From NCBI GenBank assembly GCA_965644295.1, contig CBFFRP010000288.1:124001-188000 (forward strand): 64,000 nt of DNA, in the 5' to 3' direction. This document shows positions 44,831 through 55,226 of the stretch, piece after piece (the stretch's first letter is position 1; each line of letters begins with the position of its first letter). The notes below the pieces were generated by a model, which worked only from the letters and a program-made list of their open reading frames with translations, was not told the DNA's origin and did no database searches. The translations under genes were made by a program, and so were the position numbers. Source of the DNA: Paraphysomonas bandaiensis. Lineage: Eukaryota > Chrysophyceae.

Positions 44831-46157
44831 TTACATGTTCTGGCACTGGACACGTTGGCCTCCCCTTGCGTCTTCATCATCTTCTTCGTACGACTCCTGT
44901 TGCATCCGATCGTTGCCTTGTCCGAATTGACTAATATCTACCTCTGTCATATTGCACTCCTCCTCCTCTCCGGAAAGCATAGGCTCCCTGCCTGCAGGCA
45001 GGCATGTGCGCAGTGCGTCGACGGTCTTTTTCGGAAGGGTTGATGGAAATTTGACGCGGAAGAGACAAAATAAACGACCTTTGGTAAAGGGATTGCCGTG
45101 ATAGGGCATACCCTCCCCATTGATCATTTGCACGGAATCGGGTTTAACAACTTTACCCGGTGGGGAGTCGATTCGGAGTACTCGTCCATCCATGTGAGTA
45201 ATAGTTTTCGTGAATCCACAGAGTGCTTCGCTCAGCTCAAGATCGATAGTTGTCACCAAATCGGACCCCTTGCGTTTAAAGGAGTCGTGTTCTTTCTCCT
45301 GAATCACGAAAATCACATCTCCTGCAATTGTGTCGGGCAGTTCGTCCGCCTCTCCCGCAAAACGAATTTTCTGACCATTCTTCATGCCCTTCTCGATATT
45401 AACCTCGAGTACCTTGCGATCTTTGTAGGTCTTCTTTCCCTTGCAAGAACGGCACTTATCCTTCTCATCAATGATTTTGCATGATCCCTTGCAGGTTGGG
45501 CACGAGGACTGGATTTGTTGCACCATACCCGGGCCAATCTGACGCAGTTGCACACGTACGCCTCGGCCGTTACAATCCGAACAGTCGCGCTCACAGCCAA
45601 CTTTTCCACCTCTACCTTCACAATCCTCGCAAAGCTTGTTGCGATTAATGGCAAGTCGTGTGGTCTTGCCATTATATAAATCTTCCAAAGATGCCTTAAT
45701 GGGATGCACAATATCCTCTCCCTTCTGAGGCCCTTGAGGTCCACGACGACGACCACCACCAAAGAACATAGAGAAAATATCTTCTGCAGAATGTCCTTCC
45801 CCACCTTGTCCTTCTAGTCCTTCCATACCGTACTTATCATACTGTGCTCTCTTTTGTGGATCAGATAATATTTCTGCAGCAGCACTGATTTCTTTAAACT
45901 ATTAAGACACCTATTAGCCAATCACATCCCCTAAACGACTCCCATCCTACCTTCTCTACATCTCCACCTTTATCAGGATGGTGTTTCAAAGCAAGTTTTT
46001 TATAAGCACGCTTGATTTCACTCTCATCAGCATCCTTCGAGACCCCTAGAGCCTTATACAAGCCCTCATTGTCCACAGGGCCAGATCTTCCACCCCCTCC
46101 CATACCACCAGGCATACCCCCACCAAAATGTTCAAATGGATCACCACCAAAAAACAT
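44831..46157 (-). CDS. DNAJA-type Hsp40 co-chaperone
   Basis: Exon 1 (46157-45951) and exon 2 (45898-44831) give 424 residues. A glycine- and phenylalanine-rich segment ([13 protein letters not shown]) precedes the J domain at about 32-95, which has the HPD motif in [12 protein letters not shown]-type linker follows, then the zinc domain with four CxxC pairs ([32 protein letters not shown]), and the substrate-binding C-terminal part. The protein ends CQNM, a CaaX-like prenylation signal as in Ydj1/DNAJA proteins. It stimulates Hsp70 ATPase in the cytosol and on membranes. The Gly-rich segment ahead of the J domain is less common than the usual short N-terminus. It is divergent from the unknown gene at 46612. 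Confidence 0.93.
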
Positions 46158-46611
46158 GTTGAATTGTTTATATATTTATATAGTATGAAAATAATAATAT
46201 ATAGAATGAATTGGTATATATGACCACTGGACGGTCTACGAAAGGAACATGGACTTTGCCTTGTTTTTCTCTTGTCTCTATACTCAGCAACATTCCTTTT
46301 CATCCTGTAGTTTTACTCTATGCCTTTCTAGAAGTTACCAGAAACGTCTTCATTTTTTTATTAGGAAATCTTGAAAAGATTTCAGTTTTTATGGAGAGTG
46401 TGTCCAGTGTTGTGTGTACTGTTCTGTCTATTTAGGGCATAGTACCTATCGATTACTTTACCCACATACCTACATACATACCTACAGTACCTACCTACCT
46501 ACCTACATACAGAGTACCTCAGTAGATCATGGATCATGCATGTGTTGTATTAAGGTACATATATATATATATATATATAAGTGTGTCACTCTACTTAACA
46601 TATACATCAAC
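46158..46611. promoter_or_regulatory. Head-to-head promoter spacer
   Basis: The 454 bp between the DnaJ and unknown-gene start codons. A CTAC/TACA tetranucleotide run lies at 46465-46510 and a (TA)n run at 46560-46579. Confidence 0.5.
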
Positions 46612-48033
46612 ATGATCCCAAACTCTCAAACAACAAACACATCTATTAATCTAATAAAACAAATTAATTCAAACTTAGATGATCGTATTAACACTATTAT
46701 ACACCTTAATTCCAAGTATCGATCCATCTTACAGTGTCTTGAATCACTGGAGACTGATAACATCATACAACATCATACTGAATCACAGAATCAACAACAT
46801 CATACTGAATCTAAAGAAACTTATAAAGAGAGTATTTCTTCTACCAGTTTAAGTCTTCCTGTTGAGTTAGATAGTATCCTTTCTAGAGCTAAAGACATAC
46901 GCAGTCATGATAAGGGCTCATATAAGCGAAAGAATACAACCAAACGTGTATCTAAAGAGTCATCTGTAGTGGATAAAGTGAAATCTCCTATGAAAACTAC
47001 TCAAGTGCAAGGGAAGAGTGATGATAAAGAGACGAAACTCAGTTCTGACCGCTCGACTGCAATGAAGTCTCCTCATACGAATGCATCTTCTGCAGCTCCA
47101 GAATATCAAAAATCTTCATCAAATACACAAATTTTTGCCATGCAAAAGCAAGTTAAATTGTTATGGGGAAATAAGTGTGCTATTTCACCATTTCTTCATA
47201 CTTTGCCAACCAAGAATTTATATTTGAGCCAGATACATTTTCTCACACTGCTTTCTCAGCACCCTTCTTTTCCTCCGAGTGTAGTTTACAGGGTAGTATG
47301 CCGCTATATATCTAAAATTCCTGGGTTTATATCGTACAACACGAATACCAAGTTTCGCCTACACGCTTTGGCGCAGTGTTTGTCAGATGTTCGACAAGCT
47401 TACGAACGGTCTACCCAAAGTAAATTACGACGTGTGTCAGTTTCAGATTTGACAGTCGCTGAAGGGAAGTATGTGTTTATGTGGTGGTATTTGTGTCGTG
47501 TATGTATTGATGTATATGAGCAAGTAGTGTTGGAACGTGCAAGGGGTAGTAGACGTAAAGGAAATGGTACCAAGCAATTTCAATTTAGCAACACAAGAAT
47601 ATCCTCTGAAACCGACCGTCTTCGCTATCTAATCCGAGATATGGTTCAGAGAATGCCACTTCAGTGTCACCTTCCAGCTCTATCAAGTGTAGGCTGCGGT
47701 CATAATTCTGACTGTAGCTGTTGGCTAGATCATTGCCTGAAACGAGTTGGAGTGCATCATAGTGCAATGCAGAGTAGAGTGAAATATGTTGTGGAGACAA
47801 TTATCAGTAAGCTGATGCTGCGAGATGTGCTGCGCGAGCTGAAATCATGCTGTGCTGAAGTCGCAAGTGGTAGGGAAGATATGTCATCTGCGCACTGTAG
47901 TAGTCGCAGTAAGAATAGTGATGTAGATTTGCTGCACTGGAAAGATGCACTTCGTGGTCTACAAGCGGTTGAAACTTGTTTACTGCATAGTGCGAAAAGA
48001 ATAGGTCCTACTATATTTTTTAGGAAAGAATAG
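46612..48033 (+). CDS. Hypothetical protein, Ser/Lys-rich N-terminus
   Basis: Single exon of 473 residues from MIPNSQTTNT. The frame is open upstream to 46414 but that part is repeat-derived. Residues 10-45 could form a coiled coil (INLIKQINSNLDDRINTI). Residues 50-200 are Ser-, Lys- and Thr-rich and probably disordered. The C-terminal 270 residues are more ordered and contain AEGKYVFMWWYLCRVC and a Cys/His-rich stretch (CHLPALSSVGCGHNSDCSC). I do not recognise a family, and the Cys/His spacing is not a standard zinc finger. Confidence 0.7.
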   Translation: MIPNSQTTNTSINLIKQINSNLDDRINTIIHLNSKYRSILQCLESLETDNIIQHHTESQNQQHHTESKETYKESISSTSLSLPVELDSILSRAKDIRSHDKGSYKRKNTTKRVSKESSVVDKVKSPMKTTQVQGKSDDKETKLSSDRSTAMKSPHTNASSAAPEYQKSSSNTQIFAMQKQVKLLWGNKCAISPFLHTLPTKNLYLSQIHFLTLLSQHPSFPPSVVYRVVCRYISKIPGFISYNTNTKFRLHALAQCLSDVRQAYERSTQSKLRRVSVSDLTVAEGKYVFMWWYLCRVCIDVYEQVVLERARGSRRKGNGTKQFQFSNTRISSETDRLRYLIRDMVQRMPLQCHLPALSSVGCGHNSDCSCWLDHCLKRVGVHHSAMQSRVKYVVETIISKLMLRDVLRELKSCCAEVASGREDMSSAHCSSRSKNSDVDLLHWKDALRGLQAVETCLLHSAKRIGPTIFFRKE

Positions 48034-48674
48034 TTGTAATTCTGAATCTTCTTTTTTAGTAGTAAACTCTTTCGTTTTGATTTGCCGTCACACATTTTGC
48101 ATCAGTGGCAATTTATTGACTACAAAGGTTGATGCTTGTCATGGGTCATAGATTGCGTTCGATTTGGACGTTTCACTGAAGGTAACTATTTTCAACTTAT
48201 TCTTGCTTTGTCGAACACAATGCACTTTCAAGTAAAAATAATAGTTATTCATCTAAACAACATATTCATGTAACATCTAGTGAACATCTGTTTGCTCACT
48301 GCGTTTGCGTTGAGTGATAGAGCAAAAAGTGCTTGCGGTGATGCACAAGCAGCTTTCGTAGCGCTAAATGTAGTAGGATATCAGGGTTAAGCACTAGTTT
48401 ATTTAATTGTTTTGCTACATTTGTTCTGACACTTACGCACCTATTGATTGCTAATAATCAGACAGTCGCTACTAATTTCTTTGTTACTTTAAGCACCCGT
48501 TACGCCTGTGAGTTGACTTCACCAACTGCACACTATTAACTCACTTCAATTGCACTGTATATATCACATCATACTGCAGAACTCAACATATATATTATGT
48601 AGTTACACATAATATTATTATGAAGTATATATCACACATCACACCAATACGTTTAATATTAAGTCGAGGTAATA
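48034..48674. other. AT-rich spacer, no gene seen
   Basis: The 3' side of the unknown gene. There are only short frames and no recognised element. Confidence 0.45.
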
Positions 48675-48892
48675 CCAAAACCTGGGTTTTGATGTAAAAC
48701 CTAGTGAAATTTTTGGTGATGGTCGGAAAAGGGTATAACTATGCACAATAAGTAACTATGAATTTAATAACAGTGTGAAGAGTATTATTTATAATATTTT
48801 TTACTAATTTCTTCCATATTACTTCAGTTTTACAGCAATAAAAGTCACCGACTACACAATATATTACATACACTTCACAAGTATGAACTATA

Positions 48893-49169
48893 ACCATCTC
48901 ACTAAACACCACTATACCATCTCACTATACACCCATACCATATTACTATGCATCACTATACCATCCCACTATATTATACCACTATAATACCATCTACTGC
49001 ATACCACTATACCATCTCACTATACACCCATACCATATTACTATGCATCACTATACCATCCCACTATATTATACCACTATAATACCATCTACTGCATACC
49101 ACTATACCACCTAACTATACATCACTACACTATCTCACTATACACCCATATACCATTTCACTATACACC
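48893..49169 (+). repeat. CACTATACC minisatellite, left block
   Basis: Short units such as CACTATACCATCT are arranged in a larger unit of about 95 bp that occurs at least twice (CACCCATACCATATTACTAT starts near 48929 and 49024). A second block of the same minisatellite lies at 50101-50205, beyond the GC-rich insert. Confidence 0.9.
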
Positions 49170-50100
49170 TACGTATGGGACAAATCATACGCGATGGGCA
49201 GAAACCAAGCCAAAGGAAAAACCGGGCCTGATCACATAACAACGGCCTCAGCATGCGCAGACTGTGCACTCCCAATCGACAACATGGCACACATGCTTCT
49301 CACCTGCACACACCCGGACCTCACTCACATACGTGAAGATGTTCACCAAGCACCACAACAAGTTCGACAAACTTCGCACACGCACGCTCCCCCATCCCTG
49401 GTTTCACACCGCCATAATCAAACTAGCAAAAGCCGCATGGAATCCACACACACCCCAGGCTGAGCGCTACTGGACCGGCCACATTACTGCCACACAATTG
49501 ACCGACGCATTCGGACGCCACATATCCAGCTCACTGCTCGAACATCAGTTCCACGTTCTCGAAAAATCCGTAACCTCTATCCTCCTTCCCCTATATGGTG
49601 GAGGTCTCAGACATCACAACACAGACACGGCATCAGTAACACCGATTACGACCCCACCACACTCACAGCAACGCCCGTCGCAGGATACTCACCCGACACC
49701 AAAAATACTCCAACTACTCCTAGCGACATCCACCCCAAGAATTCTATCCGCTGCAAGAGTCCGAACCCGACAGAGACAAGCACCACCACTCCGGAAACAA
49801 CTTCTCCTTACTTGTGGTCGAAATCCCACCTCGACAACGAGCACCATCTACACCACCGACTTACACTCTCAACCATCCCCCGTAAAACTCACGATACAGG
49901 CCCGGCAGACACACTGCCTAAAGGCAGACCCCCCGATTAACCTCACTGCAAGGGACGGTTGAACCATGGTGCTCAAGCAGTCCCGAGACGGTAGCCAGCC
50001 ACTAGTAGTATATAGTGAGTCGAGTTATTAGTTATTCTATAGATGTAAAACTAGTTTCTGTACGCAACCGTTCTCATGTAATAATCAGATATTCTTTTAT
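49170..50100 (+). mobile_element. 5'-truncated LINE (non-LTR) 3' fragment
   Basis: This block is far richer in G and C than its surroundings. The first frame (49170-49463) encodes CADCALPIDNMAHMLLTC, the C-terminal Cys/His motif that follows reverse transcriptase in many LINEs. The homologous frame then shifts to that running from 49264 to 49962 (FHTAIIKLAKAAWNP, AERYWTGHITATQL), so the fragment is frameshifted. The fragment breaks the minisatellite, and the 15-bp sequence ATTTCACTATACACC stands on both sides (49155-49169 and 50101-50115). This variant is not seen in other units, which suggests a target duplication. There is no poly(A) tail. Confidence 0.68.
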
Positions 50101-50205
50101 ATTTCACTATACACCCATATACTACCTCACTATACATCACTATATTATACCACTATACCATCTCACTATACATCACTATACCATCTCACTATATACCACT
50201 ATATA
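50101..50205 (+). repeat. CACTATACC minisatellite, right block
   Basis: The minisatellite continues after the LINE fragment with units CACTATACATCACTATACCA and CACTATACCATCT. Confidence 0.9.
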
Positions 50206-51235
50206 CTAATAATGCAGGACTTTATAGAAGTACTACTCTATTCTAGAAGTTATTGGACACAATCATTCAAAATAATTAAACTGCATTTAGCTAAATATGT
50301 AGATATTTATATGCAATAATGCTGAGTATTTCTTTAAGTTGTAAGCGATTGAAGGCTGCTTTTTGAGAATTTTATATTGTAATTGTTACTGGATAATTGT
50401 CATAACTAAGCAATGACAGAAGTTATATTATCAGGGAAAACTTATATATATAGTGACTGTACATGATCTAATATTATTGTAACACTTTGGTAGTAGTGAC
50501 AAAATCAATATAGTGAACGACAATAAAAAATATTGATGCAAACTGGTTTTTATAATACCAATGTGTTTTACGTGTTGTGTGAGATCAGTTACTTACGTCT
50601 AATCATTTACATGTTAAATTCGAAGTTGAAATATAGTGGCTCATATATACACTTTTATTAAAAAATTGATGAAATAATTTATAGATATTATTGAATAAAT
50701 ATTATTTTTGCTTTAGCATGACATCAGCCGTTTTCCACAGCCAATATTCACAACATTTTTCATGGACATATATAATACTCACAGCTTCCTTCTTTTTAGC
50801 TAAATTCAAATACTTCTATTTTCCACAATTTTAATTTGCAAACGGCGCTGCTTATTTTTTCAAAAATGCAAAAGTAGGGAGACTTTAGGCTTACATCCTC
50901 CACTACATACACCATCAAATCGATGACGATGCTCTACACGTACAAAATCACTTCCAACATGCTTCAATTCTCATAATATGCACCATATTATGATTGGCAG
51001 AGGACACGGTAAACTCCTTATGCACCGATTGGCTTGTTTTATTTCTGATGACGTGCTTCCAGACACTGCAAGCCTTATTGTGGATCTTGAAGCGTATGTT
51101 CGAGATACTTTCTGTCCTTCACCCTGTACATATACATATGTCCTACGATCTTGTGAGTGCTTAGCACTGTATATTACAGTTACCGTATAGTGTCACTGTA
51201 TGTGTGCTGTTCACGCCTTGTCGGGCTCAATCACC
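50206..51235. other. AT-rich spacer, one weak frame
   Basis: A frame at 50978-51190 (MHHIMIGRGHGKLL, SLIVDLEAYVRD) is followed at 51396-51582 by another (AAKTLINDEFIDAMVF, VASLMASCDCE). They might be exons of one gene, with a GTGAGT donor near 51154, but the phases do not fit. A decayed gene is the best reading. The rest holds nothing recognisable. Confidence 0.3.
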
Positions 51236-51582
51236 CTTGCTGTAAAACTGAAGTAATATATATATATAAGCAAGAAAGTAGTAAAAATTATTATAAACAA
51301 TATTCTTTACACTATCAATATCTTCATAGTTACTTATTGTGCATATTTAAACCCTTTTCCGACCATCATCAAATATTCACCAGGTTTGGGTATATTTGTA
51401 ATGCAGCGAAGACCCTCATTAACGATGAATTCATCGATGCCATGGTCTTTAGACCAGGAAACTGTAAGAAGACATACATGGACCATCCTCAGTTCCTGAA
51501 TGGATGTGCGTGGGTTACAGCACAGTGTCTAATTATAGGCAGTGTTGCTTCTCTGATGGCATCTTGTGATTGCGAGGTTTGA

Positions 51583-51948
51583 TTCTTGATTCCCATGAAC
51601 TACACCAGACTTGGTCATGAGAAACTGCTTTTATACAATAACTGCATGTATTAATCGATGGCAAGAGTACTAGAGTATGCTCCAATTATGTTTGAGTAAA
51701 ATACCATAAATACCTAGTCAACTATATAAACATGAAATAATGAAATTATTCAATGACTAGAATTTCTCACCACTGACTAGGTTGTAAACCAATTTCGGTG
51801 TGACTAGCAAACTACACCAAACAGGATAGGTCCAATAATAGATACTAGATCCCATTCAATGAATTGTCTCGAGATGAAGCAATATTACATAAGCATTACG
51901 TAGTGTCTAGATTAAAAATACGAAAAACGCTGAAAGCTGATAACTATA
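51583..51948. other. Spacer, no gene seen
   Basis: The downstream flank of the SGNH-hydrolase gene on the minus strand; nothing further is seen. Confidence 0.45.
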
Positions 51949-53496
51949 TTAACATCCTATGACTGACAATAATTTTGCTTTTCTCTTGTCATCAATACAT
52001 TGGACAAGATAAGCAACTTTAGAAGTTTCAACTGAAGATTTATCTTTTTCATTCACCGGAAGCCGCCATATAAAACCCTGACTAGTGTGGTCCGATTGAA
52101 GTGTCTCGATTAAAACTTTTGAAGTTAATTTTCCAGTTGTCTCGTCTACAATACCACACGTTAGGGTACCCATGTCAGACGAATAGCTATGGAGCACTTC
52201 AAGTTTAACAGACCCGACTCCATAGTTCAGCGTGGTAGTCACATTAAACACTATTTTTCGCCGTGTTGGTAAGGATTTTGCATTGGGAAGAATTAGCCAG
52301 CCCGGTTTACCAGCTACATCTTCCCCATAGAACCAGTCCGGACCATGCTTCAGTGGTACAAAGGTGTGGGAGTCGTGCACTGACATATACGAAGTTGGTG
52401 TAACAAGACATTTCCAATCGGACGGTGTAGTGTTGATCGGACTGGAGGCAGACTCCACGTATTTCTGCCAGTTTATATCTTGCTCTGAACTAAAATGCAT
52501 ACATTCGTTGTAAAGTGCACATCCGTAAAGTTCAAGCAGAGAAAAATATAGAACATGAGAGATAAAACGATGAGATTTCGGTGGTGGATGAAAAGTAAGT
52601 GTGTCCCACAATCCTAAAGCTGCATTTCTATAATAATACTTGTCACGGTGTCCTCGGCCACAAAACTGTGCAGCAATATTCGCATAAGAGATAAGCGGAA
52701 TTTTGAGTTGCAGCAACGGACACCAATGGAATGCGGAAGCAACATCAATCGGACACTCTCGTCGAATAGTCAGGCGAGATTTTTTGTTAATCTTGATCGT
52801 CTTGTTTTTAAATGAACATTGGTCTATCTCCGATGCTTTCCTCACCAATGGGTAATCGTACCACTGACTTGAATAAGTTTCAAAGTAAATAATACCAGTA
52901 CTTTCATTGGTGAACTTCAGTAACAAGTCCATTAAGATTCGCCCATCATAATTCTCCTCGTCATTAGCATGAAATATACCACTTTTACTTCTATCATTAA
53001 CTGTTATATCCACCACAACGACATGCGCCTTTGAAAGGTACGGTGAAAAAACAGGAAAATGTGACTGGGCTTGTGCCATTGAGTGACAAGCAGGGATTGC
53101 CAGGTTAGTAACATTGACAGCTATATTCTGAGGGAACACACTAGTGAGATCTTGGAGAGAATCAGACCATCGTTTTGCAGGAGGACGAATACTTACACCA
53201 TGAGGGACTGATCCACCTAACACAACTATATTTAATTTCTTTTCTAATGTAGCCCGTTTAAAGGCGTGATTTAATAGGGATAAATTCCCCCTATATCCAT
53301 GAGGAGATAATCCATGCCATATGACTTCTTGTGATAGTACAGGGTATGTATGATAGATGATATCAGTGGATATATTGGTATAACGATTATGTAGATTATG
53401 TCTATATGAGAGGGAGTTATTCCATTGAAATTGAGTTGACTTTGTTAAGGATGAATGAACTGTAATCAGATATTGTAATAGAAGAATCCATATCAT
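51949..53496 (-). CDS. Secreted SGNH/GDSL-like hydrolase
   Basis: Single exon. The frame opens at 53583, but the ATG at 53496 starts a clean signal peptide (MIWILLLQYLITVHS), giving 515 residues. LNIVVLGGSVPHG holds the nucleophile Ser in block I (GGS in place of GDS), DITVNDRS corresponds to the block with the conserved Asn, and FHPPPKSHRFISHVL may carry the C-terminal catalytic His. These are marks of large SGNH hydrolases of protists and algae. About seven N-glycosylation sequons (NVT, NES, NTT) fit a secreted enzyme acting on esters or acetylated carbohydrates. The substrate is unknown. The C-terminal 120 residues are beta-rich. Confidence 0.8.
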   Translation of the reverse strand: MIWILLLQYLITVHSSLTKSTQFQWNNSLSYRHNLHNRYTNISTDIIYHTYPVLSQEVIWHGLSPHGYRGNLSLLNHAFKRATLEKKLNIVVLGGSVPHGVSIRPPAKRWSDSLQDLTSVFPQNIAVNVTNLAIPACHSMAQAQSHFPVFSPYLSKAHVVVVDITVNDRSKSGIFHANDEENYDGRILMDLLLKFTNESTGIIYFETYSSQWYDYPLVRKASEIDQCSFKNKTIKINKKSRLTIRRECPIDVASAFHWCPLLQLKIPLISYANIAAQFCGRGHRDKYYYRNAALGLWDTLTFHPPPKSHRFISHVLYFSLLELYGCALYNECMHFSSEQDINWQKYVESASSPINTTPSDWKCLVTPTSYMSVHDSHTFVPLKHGPDWFYGEDVAGKPGWLILPNAKSLPTRRKIVFNVTTTLNYGVGSVKLEVLHSYSSDMGTLTCGIVDETTGKLTSKVLIETLQSDHTSQGFIWRLPVNEKDKSSVETSKVAYLVQCIDDKRKAKLLSVIGC

Positions 53497-55226
53497 GGTA
53501 ATGGAGTAGAGAGATATATACATATATATATATATGGAGATGTTCATATATATATATATACATACTAGAGTGCTGCGTGTCATGAAGTGGGTGCATAGAT
53601 TGTATCGGCAATCAGCATCTTATTTTTCGGCAATAAATTGAATCCAATATTCTCTATATTACTGCAATACAACTACGACTGGAATACAGATAATTGTTGT
53701 CTCAATATTAGAGGCATATTTGAACGAAAATACACAAAGGATGCCGATACGCTTCATCAGTACGAGGTTGTGTACAAGTACATGGCCACTATTAAAGGCC
53801 CTGAAATCTACGGATTAGGGAATTTTTGAAAATGAATTTCTAGATTTAGGCGTTTTATAGTACGCTATCAGTGTAAAACCCATAGATTATAAGATTTTTC
53901 TGCTACGATCGTAGTGCTAGCCTATCCGTTAACGTATGGTTGCGAGTGTATTCCACTGTATTTCATGGTATTGTAAGTAACGGTCTTATTGCCTTTGCAA
54001 GCAATGCATATTCAAGAATTCACAGCAACAGTAAGTGTATGAATGACACCTGCTATGTTTAGTCGGTCCCTCAATTCGATTGTTGAACATATTTCATTTA
54101 GTGTCCCTAGGCTTAACCATTATCATTCATACATATAGTAGAATCCGATTTGTAGTAAATAGTCGGCGGTCAGTTGATGCACGAGCCCGCAAATTTTGTC
54201 ATGGAGAATTTTTCAACACCATAAACAATTCTATTAGAAATATACTTTTCAATCTTAAAGATGATTAGGATCATGTCTGACATGAACTTTGACGACATTA
54301 TGGCCCGGCCCACTGCACTGATATTAGTAGGTATTTTTCATGCATGAGTTTTATTTCAAGTGCTTGAACTCAGGGGCCGTATATCTCTCAAACTGTTACC
54401 TTGCATTCTGTTTTCGTAGTTTATTTCATTGGGATACTTACAATGCGGTAACATTTTATATGTCTAATACTGCCCTGGAATGCAAACGAGCCAAGTGCAG
54501 CGAATGTGTTGCGTATGGAGCAATAGTATATCTGTAGATATCTGCTAATAATTAGTCAACAATTTCTTCTCAATTTAGACTATTTTGACTAGCAAGATAC
54601 TGTCATTCATCAAATTGACATAAATGTAACGGTAGTATAACATCAATGTTATTAAAGTAACTGCTTAAGGTTGACACAGTTGGAGCGATAAGAAGATAAT
54701 CCTCTGTAAGATATATTCTTGTATTTACCTATCAAAACGTAAATCCCCTAATATTTTTACGAGGTTAAAATATATGAGAGTGCGATTGATATTTTCCAGA
54801 TTGAGTAGGGTTAAAAATACATGGCCACGTATGTACCCGAAATATATGTATATTTATTTATTGCAGTATCAATATTGGTCAATACAATAAATAAATATAA
54901 AAATACATTACACTTACTATCTCTCCTACTATAATCATTGCGTACTGTGCCATACAGAGCTCAATTTCGAGTGAATTATTCATATACCCTCCCCTAAAAT
55001 TTACTACTACACGATACCACAATACTCAAAGCATATTTTATTATATGGCTACTAAAAGCCGATACCACAATACTAAAAACGAACTGAGGAAAGTACTTCA
55101 TAGTTTATTATTGTTACTTTTCATATATATATAGGGCACTATTTAACTTGTGAGGTTAGCATCGTAGATATATATCTGCAATGGCTATCATTTAAATTGC
55201 AAGTAACTCCACAAATCTGCCGCTGC
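53497..55226. other. AT-rich spacer, no gene seen
   Basis: About 1.7 kb. Short frames at 53638-53829, 54080-54268 and 54340-54537 lack family features. A 15-bp perfect hairpin (54849-54863 with 54885-54899) lies in AT-rich DNA. The first 150 bases are the SGNH gene's probable promoter (TATATA-rich). Confidence 0.45.

Larger units (their letters stand above)
48675..51395. repeat. Diverged inverted repeat pair flanking repeat island
   Basis: The arm at about 48675-48840 (AAACCTGGGTTTTGATG, GATGGTCGGAAAAGGGT, TGCACAATAAG, ACTTCAGTTTTACAGCAA) recurs inverted at about 51236-51395 in the same order, with small gaps. The two arms bracket 2.4 kb that contains a minisatellite and a LINE fragment. They could be ends of a larger unrecognised transposon or two opposed copies of a dispersed repeat. 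Confidence 0.7.

Noticed and set aside
46414-46611. N-terminal extension of the unknown gene
   Set aside because: It is translated from CTAC/TACA and TA repeats in the promoter spacer; MIPNSQ at 46612 is the sensible start.
49264-49962. A host gene of 232 codons
   Set aside because: Composition, the neighbouring Cys/His frame and the borders fit a LINE fragment better; the upstream frame is shifted.
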